From assembly GCF_008122265.1 (NCBI RefSeq), contig NZ_CP043042.1, positions 4,030,001 to 4,094,000 of the forward strand: 64,000 bases of DNA, given 5' to 3'. Shown one piece after another: positions 51,319-60,249 of the stretch. The notes beneath the pieces are model-generated. The model was not told the DNA's origin, searched no databases, and was given only the letters and a program-made list of their open reading frames with translations. Position numbers and translations under genes: made by a program. The DNA is from Marinobacter fonticola (lineage in GTDB: Bacteria; Pseudomonadota; Gammaproteobacteria; Pseudomonadales; Oleiphilaceae). Positions within the stretch are counted from its first letter, which is position 1. Each line of letters opens with the position of its first letter.

Positions 51319-53343
51319 TTATCTTCGACTGCGGCTACCGCTTGGCATCCGCGAACTGAGCCCCTGAAAACTTCCAAGAACGTGACGGCCTTTGTCAACG
51401 CCCGCTCTTAACACCGCTAAAGGCCAGAACGTACGTATCAATACATCCCGGGCACCCCAAGCCTTTGGCGCAAGTAGAAGGGCCTTGAAAGCCAGGCGCC
51501 TGGCACCCCGCACGTCATTCCATTCCGGAACCAGACTGCGGCGTGCACTAGTGATGAGAAACAGATGGGCGAGGCCGGCCCGCCGCATCTCCGCACCATG
51601 TTTTTCAAAGAATCGGGCACGTGCATCGAGGTTTGCTTTGACATCGAGTGAGCGCCGCTCTTGACGCTCTTTGCCTTCCAGGGGTACCCGAAAATCGTTG
51701 TAACGGATAAGTGGAGCAGAGACAACCTCAGTCTTGTACCACCGGCAAATGCGCAGCCAATAATCGTAATCTTCTATCGCAGGCAGGTTCTCATCAAAGA
51801 AACCCACCCGGGCGATAACGTTTCTAGGGATCATTATGTTGGAGCCGCCGCCATGAAGAAGATTTCTGACCAGAAGCTCCCGATAAAGGTCGCCACGTGC
51901 AGACGGAACCTGCAGCGTGTAGCTACCGTCATCGGCGACCGTTTCCACCCCCGTATAAACAAGACCGACCTCAGGCGACGAGCGGCGAAAGAGTTCAACC
52001 TGTAACGCCAGCTTTTCCGGGAACCATTCGTCGTCATCGTCGAGAAAGGCGATGTATTCTCCCTTTGCCTCTCTCAGCCCCCTATTTCGGGCGGCCGCCA
52101 CGCCCTGATTCTGAGGCTGACGCAGATAACGTAGACGCGAATCACCGAAAGATTCAACCACAGCAGCGGGATCGTCGTCTGAGCAATCGTCCACAAGAAG
52201 TACTTCGAAGTCCGGAAAGGATTGGGCGACAACGCTGTCGATCGTTCGCCGGAGGAGATGGGCGCGATTGAATACCGGAATAATGACACTGACGGTTGGG
52301 CGGTGTATCGGAGTAGGCCAAGGCAGACGCTCTTCGGTGGCTGCAGCCTCAGAGTCAGCCAGTAGTTGCTCGGCCAACGCGATCCCAAATGAAATTTCGT
52401 CAGGTTCTTCCGAACTCGCTTGAGTCACCGGCTGTGTTTGGCTACCACTCCCCTGGGACTCCCCTGCGCGGGCCATCAGGCGCTGCCAGCGTGATAGACC
52501 GTAATGCTCCTTCTTCAGCCGGGCCTGCTGAGACAGTCCGGCATAATACTTGGCCGCGTCTTTCTCAATGAATTCGAAGGCACGGGCCACGGCACTTCTA
52601 TAAGTCTCGATCAGACCCTGTTCTTCCAGAGTGACCGCAATTTTTTCAACAACGGAAAACCGGCCGGTCAAGCCTCCGTAAGTGGCTTTTTTGCCACTCA
52701 GAGAAACCTGGCCCTCTGGCAGCACCCGGTAATAAGCCGTGCCCGAGGATGTTTCCGCCAACGGGATGCCGTTGGCGAGGGCCCGCATCACGAGGTCGCC
52801 ATCGTCATTGACCGTGGCCTCCTCATCCCACCGGCCACTCTGGACGAACGCCGTCTTCGACCACAACAGAGCGCAGGGTGGGTAGTACCAGCCCGTTAAC
52901 CAAGCCGCAAGGGCATCCTGATCAGGGTGTCTTGGTGCACAGGTTGCAGGCCGACCGGTCCATTTATTTTCCACGAGCTTGAGCCGGCGCCATGGGCAGG
53001 CGGCCATACCTTTTGGCTGGCTAGACAATGCACTTGCCAGGGCTGCCAGGGCATCGGGAGCGAGCACGTCATCAGCATCGAGAAACATGAATGCATCGGC
53101 CTCAGAGAGCGACGCGCCAATGTTCCGGCTTCGGGCCGCATTACCGGAGCGCTCAGTGTGGACCCGGACCTGGCCTTTGCAAGCGGCTTCAAATGTTCGG
53201 GCGATGGCGAGACTTTCGTCAGTCGAGCCGTCGTCAATCACAATGATTTGATGGGGAGCGAGGGTCTGCTCTAACGCAGAGCCTATGGTCTGTGCAAGAT
53301 AGCGTTCTGCGTTGTAGCAGGGAATGATGACGTCGACTTTCAT
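51319..53343 (-). CDS. Tandem-domain GT2 glycosyltransferase
   Basis: 674 residues from the ATG at 53343 (AAGGGG upstream), preferred over a TTG 24 bases earlier. Two GT2 modules are fused: the first begins VDVIIPCYNAERYL with DDGSTDESL and LDADDVL; the second (~residue 345 on) begins VSVIIPVFNRAHLLRRT with DDCSDDDP, FLDDDDEWFPEKL. Each has its own nucleotide-sugar site, so it can add two different sugars or polymerise a disaccharide. It follows the GT61 gene by 10 bases. Confidence 0.88.
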   Translation of the reverse strand: MKVDVIIPCYNAERYLAQTIGSALEQTLAPHQIIVIDDGSTDESLAIARTFEAACKGQVRVHTERSGNAARSRNIGASLSEADAFMFLDADDVLAPDALAALASALSSQPKGMAACPWRRLKLVENKWTGRPATCAPRHPDQDALAAWLTGWYYPPCALLWSKTAFVQSGRWDEEATVNDDGDLVMRALANGIPLAETSSGTAYYRVLPEGQVSLSGKKATYGGLTGRFSVVEKIAVTLEEQGLIETYRSAVARAFEFIEKDAAKYYAGLSQQARLKKEHYGLSRWQRLMARAGESQGSGSQTQPVTQASSEEPDEISFGIALAEQLLADSEAAATEERLPWPTPIHRPTVSVIIPVFNRAHLLRRTIDSVVAQSFPDFEVLLVDDCSDDDPAAVVESFGDSRLRYLRQPQNQGVAAARNRGLREAKGEYIAFLDDDDEWFPEKLALQVELFRRSSPEVGLVYTGVETVADDGSYTLQVPSARGDLYRELLVRNLLHGGGSNIMIPRNVIARVGFFDENLPAIEDYDYWLRICRWYKTEVVSAPLIRYNDFRVPLEGKERQERRSLDVKANLDARARFFEKHGAEMRRAGLAHLFLITSARRSLVPEWNDVRGARRLAFKALLLAPKAWGARDVLIRTFWPLAVLRAGVDKGRHVLGSFQGLSSRMPSGSRSRR

Positions 53344-53353
53344 GCCAGGCCCC

Positions 53354-54589
53354 TTACGTGTGCTCAAGAGGTCGGGTAGACGGCGGATGATCGGTATGAG
53401 GCAGAATTTCGCTGACCCGCGCCGGATCCACTTTGAGGTCTTTTTCCAGGGGGTGGACGTCCCCGAGCGATTCGGCCCGCGCTAATGAATAACGATGCCC
53501 AAGGGCGGATGCCAGCGCATAGAAATTAGGGTTTGGGAAGCTCAAATCCGCAATTTCTACGATATGGGTACCTTTAGGGCAGAACAGCATATTGGTAAGC
53601 CCGGCACCATGAGGTGCAACAAGTACGGCTGTCTCACGCATCAGCCGTACCTGGTCTTCAAAGGTCATCTCTTCCATAAGCACGCGTTCGAAACCCTGGG
53701 GTTCAAGCAGAGCCCAGATGTCCTCTTCATTGACCAGCCGCCGGCGGGCCGCATTAAGGCGGCTTATGAATACCTTCCTCTGGGGCTCCGGCGCCTCATG
53801 AACGCCATACGCTTCCGGAACAAGTCGCAGGAGGTCTGGCCGGAACCGGTCGGTCCCCATAATAGTAAGCTCTTCTACAAAAAGCGGGCGGGCCGGATCG
53901 TATGTCTGGAAGTCTTCCGGCTTCAGGCCAAGCATACGCAGAGAGCCATCAATCGCGGGCGACCTCTCCGGGGGCAGAAGCACTTGGCCCAGCATGCCTT
54001 TCTTTCGCAATAGCAGAAGCTTGGGTAGATGAGCTGTCAGCCAGTGAGAGTGGTTATGGTAAACCCTCTCAATGAACCAGGTGGCCTTTTTCAGTTTGGC
54101 GGGCTCCGGCGACTTACGAAGCGTTTCGGCATGCATGGGTCTGAATCGAACCTCTCGCATGTCAAAAGCCCGTGCGTCCTGATTCAGGATGGCCGGATAA
54201 AAATCGTTTTCCTGAGCCGGATTTCGATACCACGTAATAAGGCAGTTCGGCACCGTGGCGATAAAGGTTTCACCACTCACGCGCTTTGGTACGTCGCGGA
54301 ATGAATAGCCCCACCAGCCTTGATCGTCTGGCAATTCGTCAGGCGAACTAAAGTTTACCGGCAGAGCGTTCTTCTCTACAGCTTCAGGATGCACGGTTTC
54401 ATAACGACCGGCGCCGGAATCACCTGAGTGCCGGGCAAAGTACGCCTGGACGCTTTCGCGTATCACACCCCGATAACCAAACCACCTCGGATGAGCCCCA
54501 CGCTTTACACTCGCAGTCGCTATCCGGTCCCACTTTGACTCTGCGCTCCTGATGAATCGATCAAGGGAGCCCTGTCCTTTTGAAGTCAT
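53354..54589 (-). CDS. GT61-family glycosyltransferase
   Basis: 411 residues. The DUF563/GT61 signature is seen in the C-terminal half: HNHSHWLTAHLPKLLLL, VFISRLNAARRRLVNE, and APHGAGLTNMLFCPKGTHIVEI (nucleotide-sugar pocket). First gene of a three-gene minus-strand group. Bacterial GT61 proteins usually modify capsular or O-antigen glycans; linkage specificity is unknown. Confidence 0.85.
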   Translation of the reverse strand: MTSKGQGSLDRFIRSAESKWDRIATASVKRGAHPRWFGYRGVIRESVQAYFARHSGDSGAGRYETVHPEAVEKNALPVNFSSPDELPDDQGWWGYSFRDVPKRVSGETFIATVPNCLITWYRNPAQENDFYPAILNQDARAFDMREVRFRPMHAETLRKSPEPAKLKKATWFIERVYHNHSHWLTAHLPKLLLLRKKGMLGQVLLPPERSPAIDGSLRMLGLKPEDFQTYDPARPLFVEELTIMGTDRFRPDLLRLVPEAYGVHEAPEPQRKVFISRLNAARRRLVNEEDIWALLEPQGFERVLMEEMTFEDQVRLMRETAVLVAPHGAGLTNMLFCPKGTHIVEIADLSFPNPNFYALASALGHRYSLARAESLGDVHPLEKDLKVDPARVSEILPHTDHPPSTRPLEHT

Positions 54590-55103
54590 ACTACATCCTT
54601 CCTGATGGCACCCGAGTTAGCGTCGGCATGGGTAAGCTACGAGGCCTGGTTCGTTCTATGCGAACCGCTGTAGCAAACGAGGCTTCTTGTCGGTGTCTCG
54701 CCGTTCGGTTTACTACTACTTATTAAAGGCTGATGACGAGTCTCACCTATACAGGAAACGCGACTGCTCGTTTATTCAAGTGCAGAGATAATTCTTTTAA
54801 TAACTCTATAGCCTAAAAAGGCAGGTGTCCACAGCGCACAAATCAGCTACCGGGTTCGAGTTAGCGCGTTTTCTTATCATGAGGCCTTCCGGAAAGCTGA
54901 CGCGAAACGGCGGCCCTTCAGGAACGTCCGCCTCACGCGGTTTGTTAAGCTTTTGACTTCAGGGCATAATTTTGTAGATCAAATGTGTAGAATTTGGTGC
55001 CGGGCGTTAACCTAGAAACCGTGACAGGATTAGTTTCAGCTGAATTATCGGCCATGGCATAGTGGATGCTTGAAAAAACCAGCGCCAACTTTTAATAGTT
55101 AGA
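54590..55103. other. 514-bp AT-richer intergenic region
   Basis: Holds the promoter of the minus-strand glycosyltransferase group. A 6-bp inverted repeat GGTTCG/CGAACC (54648-54653, 54661-54666) lies about 60 bases upstream of the GT61 start. I see no gene, tRNA or integration site; the drop in GC marks the start of the accessory stretch at 55-57 kb. Confidence 0.5.
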
Positions 55104-55526
55104 TTACTGGGCTTCGATCTTGCTAATGGTACCAAGAGAAACTGCAACTAGCTTTTCCTCTCCGTCTTTATAAGCATACACTTTACACTCGCAAGTAGAC
55201 TGACGCTTTCCAGAGTATAAAACTTCAGATCTCGCAACCAACCGCTCTCCAATTGCGGGGCGAACATAGTTTACCTTGTATTCCGAGGTGACACAGGCTC
55301 CAAGCACCGAAGCGCCAGCGAACGTAATACAGTTATCCGCCAAATAACTAACAACACCTCCATGAGCAAAGCCGTTATTCTGCTTTAAATCTTCTCTTAT
55401 CTCTAAGCTCAACTCGGCACACCCGTCGCCAAACTTTATTAATTCTGCCCCCAGAAGCAAGCTAAAAGGCTGCTGGTATAATATTTTCTTTCCCATCTCT
55501 AGCATGTTTGCATCTTTCTTGAACAT
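55104..55526 (-). CDS. PaaI-family hotdog thioesterase
   Basis: 140 residues. NNGFAHGGVVSYLADNC is the hotdog helix with its catalytic Asp/Asn pocket, followed by SEYKVNYVRPA and GERLVARSEVLY sheet segments. Members hydrolyse acyl-CoA, often aromatic or short-chain. It is clearly AT-richer than the flanking chromosome and lies 18 bases after the YciI-like gene on the same strand. Confidence 0.88.
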   Translation of the reverse strand: MFKKDANMLEMGKKILYQQPFSLLLGAELIKFGDGCAELSLEIREDLKQNNGFAHGGVVSYLADNCITFAGASVLGACVTSEYKVNYVRPAIGERLVARSEVLYSGKRQSTCECKVYAYKDGEEKLVAVSLGTISKIEAQ

Positions 55527-55544
55527 GGCCTTGGCGTATCCCCT

Positions 55545-55796
55545 TCAAACTGCATTCCACTCGTAAACCGATACCTCGGACGATCCGCTGGTATGAACTG
55601 GGTCGCCAAATGCAATTGCTTGCGCCGCCGTTAAATCCTTAGCCGTAATAACGTACGCGCCACCTGACTTGTCAGTGAAGGGGCCTGCAAGTTCAAGGGC
55701 GCCATCCGCTTTAAGTTGAGCCAAGTATGCTTTATGCGCATCAATGATCGACTGATGAAACTGTGGAGTGCGCATTGTCATGACTAGGTATCGCAT
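55545..55796 (-). CDS. YciI-family protein
   Basis: 83 residues from the ATG at 55796 (GGGAG upstream). The YCII/ferredoxin-like pattern is visible: MRYLVMTMRT, HKAYLAQLKADGALELAGPF, GGAYVITAKDLTAAQ, FGDPVHTSGS. It retains the His/Asp pair found in catalytic members (HKAYL and GDPV). Function is uncertain. Confidence 0.85.
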   Translation of the reverse strand: MRYLVMTMRTPQFHQSIIDAHKAYLAQLKADGALELAGPFTDKSGGAYVITAKDLTAAQAIAFGDPVHTSGSSEVSVYEWNAV

Positions 55797-55886
55797 CAAG
55801 ATCTCCCTTGGGTCGACTAAACGCAGAGATTTGCGTCAATTTTGGGGTCGCGAAGCAGTGGAAAAATACCCGGCAATAGCGACTTG

Positions 55887-56429
55887 TCATACATCAGTCT
55901 CCTCCGGAATCTGATCCAATAGGTCAGTAACGCCAATATCCGCGCCCACCTGTGATAGCAAAGTAGAAACTTGCCCTCGATGATGAGTCTGATGGTTAAA
56001 GAAATGAAGCACTAGGCTCGAATATCGTTTATTGCCAGGGACCCCTTTAATATTGTGATAGCTGAGGATGAAATCGAAATCATTTTCGGACAGTTCGGCT
56101 ATCCAGCTGATGATCTGGCGATCCAACCGGATTCGCTGCTCGAATAAACTATCAAAATCTTCAAAGAGCATCTGATCTAGGCTGGTTGAGTTTTGAAGAT
56201 CGGTGACCTCCCGCAACGAGTTCAGGCAGGACGGATGGGTAGAAAAACGTTTAAGCCAGATAGCATCCCCAACGAAGATATGGTTCAGAGTTCCTAGGAT
56301 GGAGCCAAAAAAGGCGCCACGATCTTTCGCCAAATCCGCGGCAGAGAGCTGTCCCGCAGCCTCATAAACCTTCAAGTTCATCCACTGATTATAGGTGGCT
56401 AGCAGTTCGAAGTGATTTTTCAGGCTCAT
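55887..56429 (-). CDS. DinB-family protein
   Basis: 180 residues. The four-helix DinB/YfiT bundle has its metal-site His in LNHIFVGD (~residue 50) and the HHRGQ motif (~residues 148-152), with a third His in FFNHQTH. Some relatives are thiol-transferases. AT-rich like the two genes after it, and probably acquired with them. Confidence 0.88.
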   Translation of the reverse strand: MSLKNHFELLATYNQWMNLKVYEAAGQLSAADLAKDRGAFFGSILGTLNHIFVGDAIWLKRFSTHPSCLNSLREVTDLQNSTSLDQMLFEDFDSLFEQRIRLDRQIISWIAELSENDFDFILSYHNIKGVPGNKRYSSLVLHFFNHQTHHRGQVSTLLSQVGADIGVTDLLDQIPEETDV

Positions 56430-56583
56430 CAGAGTTTCGTCTCATGCATAGTTGGATAGGGAGTCACCCGCAAAAAGCGGGGACAAATAAATTTCGGCTG
56501 GGTTATCCAAAAAGGCCATGCAGCCCCCGTACAGCATTCTAGATACAGGGCCTCGTGTTCGCTCTTAAATCTTCAAACGAGAC

Positions 56584-57180
56584 TTACCCCTCAGCCTTCC
56601 CTACAACTTCAGCCGTAGACACCAGTTCATCGATCATCGCCTCCAGCCGTTGCTGCCAAGTCTCATCGCTGAAACGCCCACTCTCGTCGAACGCCTTATG
56701 GGCTTGGGGCACGGCTAGCTGGGCGGGAATCACGTGCACTCCGATATTTCCCAGCATCATTCGCAGCGGTACCAACCCGCGCAGGCCGCCGAAGCCTCCA
56801 GGCGACGCGGCCATCAGTCCAGCCACTTTACCTTTGAAGGCGACCAACCCCGGTTCGTTCTCCGATTCGGGGCGGCTGATCCAGTGCAGCGCATTGACGA
56901 TCAGAGGGCTCAGGGTGCTGTTGTATTCCGGTGAGGCCAAGCAGAAACCGTGGTGGGTGCGGAACTGGTGTTTGAGGTTTTTGGCAGCCTCGGGCAAACC
57001 GCTGTCTTTTTCCAGGTCGCCGTTATAGAGAGGCATGTCGTAGTCGGCGAGGTTGATACGGGTGACGGTGACGTCGCCGCGCTGCTCGGCAGTGTCGGCA
57101 GCCCGTGCGGCCAGCTGAGCGTTAAAGGAGCCTGTTCGGGTGCTGCCGGCGATGAAGAGGATCTTGATGGTATCGGGCAT
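56584..57180 (-). CDS. NADPH-dependent FMN reductase family protein
   Basis: 198 residues. Flavodoxin-like fold with the FMN phosphate loop IAGSTRTGSFNAQL at the N-terminus, PLYNGDLE, and SPEYNSTLSPLIVNALHWISR, the family's flavin and dimer contact motif. It reduces FMN, azo compounds or quinones with NAD(P)H. Its base composition is that of the core chromosome again, unlike the three genes before it. Confidence 0.92.
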   Translation of the reverse strand: MPDTIKILFIAGSTRTGSFNAQLAARAADTAEQRGDVTVTRINLADYDMPLYNGDLEKDSGLPEAAKNLKHQFRTHHGFCLASPEYNSTLSPLIVNALHWISRPESENEPGLVAFKGKVAGLMAASPGGFGGLRGLVPLRMMLGNIGVHVIPAQLAVPQAHKAFDESGRFSDETWQQRLEAMIDELVSTAEVVGKAEG

Positions 57181-57415
57181 GGTATTGCTTCCTGCAGGGG
57201 TGAGCTGAATTCGATATCTCTATTTCATATAAGCAATGTCTATGAATGCGATAGAAACCGCTTAAGTAGCAATGAGTTGTGACTTTAAGTGGCCAATTTC
57301 TATACTGAGAGGTACTTTTAAGATTAGGGCACGTCGACGCTGTCGAAATCTGCTAATGGTTAAATTTTGCACTTTATGGTTAGCGTGCATAATGACTAAA
57401 CTGTTTTAGCGATTC

Positions 57416-57604
57416 TAGTGCACTGTTTGGTTAATTCGCTGACTTACTGCGAGCTTCTGAAGGCTTTGGCCGCTGGTCTGCAGACATGGTGGTCCCATGT
57501 CAAAGAGCAGCAACGCAGATCCAGAGCCTTCAGAAGCTCGCCCGAAGGGAGACCCTGAGAATCTGGACCTCATTAAGTCAGCGAATTAACCAAACAGTGC
57601 ACTA
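57416..57604. mobile_element. 189-bp MITE-like element with perfect 31-bp inverted ends
   Basis: Left end 57416-57446 (TAGTGCACTGTTTGGTTAAT...) and right end 57574-57604 are exact reverse complements over 31 bases. A second perfect inverted pair of 17 bp lies inside (57449-57465 with 57525-57541). The outermost TA on each side suits a TA target duplication. There is no transposase gene, so it would depend on one elsewhere. It ends 18 bases before the Cfa-type gene and may alter its expression. Confidence 0.85.
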
Positions 57605-57622
57605 TAGTTCAGGGAGAACACT

Positions 57623-58951
57623 ATGGCTTATCAGGACACCCGATCACGGGATGAAGCCGCAGAAACACCCCTCTCGGCTTCACGGCAGGGCAATGCCCTT
57701 TCCATCCCCCTTTCCCAATATGAAACCCGGCGTTCCCCTTTTATCTGGGAGCGTAAGCTGCTGCAGAAGCTGTTGAAGCTTGCCGGCGGGCCGCCGGTGC
57801 AGTTCGAGCTTTGGGATGGCAGCCAGATCCGGCTCGACGGAACGTCACCTAGATTCACGCTGGGCCTGACCGACCCAAAGGCCCTCTACCAGCTTATGGG
57901 CAATCCCAACCTTGCCTTTGGCGATCTTTACAGCTCGGGCCGGCTGCAGGTTGAAGGCGATCTGCCTGAACTTCTTCATCTGCTCTACCGCTCAATCCAC
58001 CGCGCACGCGAAAAATGGCCTTATTGGCTGGAGCGGCTTTGGGCCAACCACGCGCCCCGCTCCACCGGGGTCAGCGAAGCCCGGCAGAACATCAATCACC
58101 ATTACGACCTCGGCAATGAATTCTATCGCCTGTGGCTGGACAAGGCGCAGATGCAATACACCTGCGCCTATTACGAGACCGAAGACCTGACGCTGGAACA
58201 GGCCCAGCTCGCCAAGCTGGAGCATGTGTGCCGCAAGCTACAGCTTAAACCCGGCCAGACCGTGGTGGAAGCCGGCTGCGGCTGGGGCGGATTGGCCCGC
58301 TACATGGCGCGCCATTACGGCGTAAAGGTGCATGCCTACAACATTTCCCGGGAGCAGCTGGCGTTCGCCCGCGAAGAAGCAAAGCGCCAGGAACTCGATC
58401 ACCTGATCGATTATGTTGAGGACGACTACCGCAATATCGATGGTCAGTACGATGCTTTCGTCTCGATAGGCATGCTCGAGCATGTGGGTAAGAACCATTA
58501 CGGCGATATGTCGGAAGTCGTCCGCCGCGCGCTCAAACCGGAGGGTTTGGCCCTGCTGCACAGCATTGGCCGCAACCGGCCGATGAAGATGAATGCCTGG
58601 ATCGAGAAGCGCATCTTCCCCGGCGCCTATCCGCCGAGCATTGCCGAGTTCATGGCACTGTGCGAGAACGGCGGCTTCTCGGTGCTGGATGTGGAGAACC
58701 TGCGCCTGCACTACGCCCACACCCTGGAGCATTGGAAAGAACGCTTCGAGGAGAATGTCGAGCATGTGACCCAGATGTACGATGAGCACTTCACCCGTGC
58801 CTGGCGCATGTATCTGTCCGGCTCAATCGCGGCGTTCAAGGCCAGCTCCCTGCAACTGTTCCAGGTGGTGCTCACCCATGGCGAAAATAATCAGGTGCCG
58901 CGTAATCGCAAGCATCTGTATGACACACCCGCCGCACCGGAGTCTGCCTGA
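57623..58951 (+). CDS. cfa: Cyclopropane-fatty-acyl-phospholipid synthase family methyltransferase
   Basis: 442 residues with GGGAGA upstream. N-terminal CFAS domain (NPNLAFGDLYSSGRLQVEGD), then a class I SAM-methyltransferase domain with HYDLGNEFYRLWLD, EAGCGWGGLARYMA (SAM site) and SIGMLEHVGKNHY. Acts on unsaturated acyl chains of membrane phospholipids. The position equivalent to E. coli Cfa Cys354 is Ser (YLSGSIAAF). A FAD-dependent reductase follows after 2 bases, a pairing that suggests methylated or branched acyl products instead of, or besides, a cyclopropane ring. Confidence 0.88.
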   Translation: MAYQDTRSRDEAAETPLSASRQGNALSIPLSQYETRRSPFIWERKLLQKLLKLAGGPPVQFELWDGSQIRLDGTSPRFTLGLTDPKALYQLMGNPNLAFGDLYSSGRLQVEGDLPELLHLLYRSIHRAREKWPYWLERLWANHAPRSTGVSEARQNINHHYDLGNEFYRLWLDKAQMQYTCAYYETEDLTLEQAQLAKLEHVCRKLQLKPGQTVVEAGCGWGGLARYMARHYGVKVHAYNISREQLAFAREEAKRQELDHLIDYVEDDYRNIDGQYDAFVSIGMLEHVGKNHYGDMSEVVRRALKPEGLALLHSIGRNRPMKMNAWIEKRIFPGAYPPSIAEFMALCENGGFSVLDVENLRLHYAHTLEHWKERFEENVEHVTQMYDEHFTRAWRMYLSGSIAAFKASSLQLFQVVLTHGENNQVPRNRKHLYDTPAAPESA

Positions 58952-58953
58952 CT

Positions 58954-60081
58954 ATGGACCATTATGACGTGATCATCGTCGGCGGCGGCCCGTCCGGCTC
59001 CACCTTGGCCTGGGCACTGCGCAACAACGGCAAGAACGTGCTGTTGATCGACAAGGCCGATTTCCCCCGGGACAAGACCTGTGCCGGCTGGGTCACGCCG
59101 GCGGTCGTCGACAGCCTGGGTATCGACCTCGAGGACTATCGCCAGTCCCGCGTGCTGCAGCCGATCACCCAATTCCGCATCGGCATGATGGGCCAGCCGC
59201 CGGTAGACAACGACCACGGCGACGAGCCGGTCAGCTACGGCATCCGCCGTTGTGAGTTCGACACCTACCTGCTCGATCGCGTGACGGCGGATAAGCAACT
59301 GAAAACGCCGGTTAAGTCGATCACGCGGGAAGAAGGCAACTGGATCGTCAACGAGCGTTGGCAGGCGCCCCTGCTGGTCGGCGCTGGCGGCCACTTCTGC
59401 CCGGTCGCACGCCAATTGGGCGAGGGACCGGGCAAACACGAGACCGTCGTGGCTGCCAAGGAAGTGGAATTCGAAATGACGCAGGAGCAAGCGCAGGTAT
59501 GCGAAGCCCGGGGCGAGCAGCCGGAGCTTTGGTTCTGCCGAGATCTGAAAGGGTATGCCTGGGTGTTCCGCAAGGACAACTTCCTCAACATTGGCCTGGG
59601 CCGGGAAGATAACCACAAGCTTACCGAGCACCTGGAGGCCTTCGTCGACGAGATGAAGGCTCAGGGTCGTATTCCTTCTGACTTGCCCGGCCGCTTTAAA
59701 GGCCATGCCTACCTGTTGTATGCCCACGCGGACCGCCCGCTGGTAGACGACGGCATCATGCTGATCGGCGATGCTGCGGGGCTGGCCTACACCCAGAGTG
59801 GTGAAGGCATCCGCCCCGCCATCGAATCCGCCCTGATGGCGGCCGACACCATCCGACGGGCCAAAGACATGAGCGCCCAGAGCCTACAGCAGTATGGAGA
59901 CGCGATTGCCGACCGGTTCGGCCGCCGCGCCCTACCGGATAATGGTGGCTGGCAACTGCCAGGGTGGGTGAAGTCATCCGTCGCTAGCGGGCTGATGCGG
60001 TCGCATTGGTTTACGCGGAAGGTGGTGACGGAGAAATGGTTCCTGCATCAGGATGTGCCGACATTGAGGGCGTCGGTGTAA
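58954..60081 (+). CDS. FAD-dependent oxidoreductase, geranylgeranyl-reductase-like
   Basis: 375 residues. N-terminal FAD motif DVIIVGGGPSGSTLAW, KADFPRDKTCAGWVTP, and a second FAD motif GIMLIGDAAGLAYTQSGEGI (Asp binds the ribityl chain). The family includes geranylgeranyl reductases and flavin oxidoreductases acting on lipid double bonds. Starts 2 bases after the Cfa-type gene, so both are translated from one message. It probably reduces or oxidises the lipid made or modified by that enzyme. Confidence 0.85.
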   Translation: MDHYDVIIVGGGPSGSTLAWALRNNGKNVLLIDKADFPRDKTCAGWVTPAVVDSLGIDLEDYRQSRVLQPITQFRIGMMGQPPVDNDHGDEPVSYGIRRCEFDTYLLDRVTADKQLKTPVKSITREEGNWIVNERWQAPLLVGAGGHFCPVARQLGEGPGKHETVVAAKEVEFEMTQEQAQVCEARGEQPELWFCRDLKGYAWVFRKDNFLNIGLGREDNHKLTEHLEAFVDEMKAQGRIPSDLPGRFKGHAYLLYAHADRPLVDDGIMLIGDAAGLAYTQSGEGIRPAIESALMAADTIRRAKDMSAQSLQQYGDAIADRFGRRALPDNGGWQLPGWVKSSVASGLMRSHWFTRKVVTEKWFLHQDVPTLRASV

Positions 60082-60208
60082 AGCAAGCCACTTGAGGTAT
60101 GCAACTCTACCTGCGACACATAAAAGCTCGTTGACCGATGTAAAACAGAACGATGGGGTTGTGTAAAAAAGCTAGAGAGATACAGGGAAGGCTTACGCAA
60201 TGGAACGC

Positions 60209-60231
60209 AACCCCCGCAGCTTGCGGGGGTT
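60209..60231. terminator. GC-rich hairpin between convergent genes
   Basis: Stem AACCCCCGC/GCGGGGGTT with a short loop, 128 bases after the reductase stop and 19 bases past the dps stop. The plus-strand tail is TTTG-AAAAA and the minus-strand tail is T-poor, so termination is likely but not certain. Confidence 0.6.
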
Positions 60232-60249
60232 TGAAAAACTAGCGTGGGA

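Noticed and set aside
54980..55900. Possible integron cassette array for the PaaI, YciI and DinB genes
   Set aside because: Only 18 bases separate PaaI and YciI, too few for an attC site, and no paired core sites or integrase were seen.
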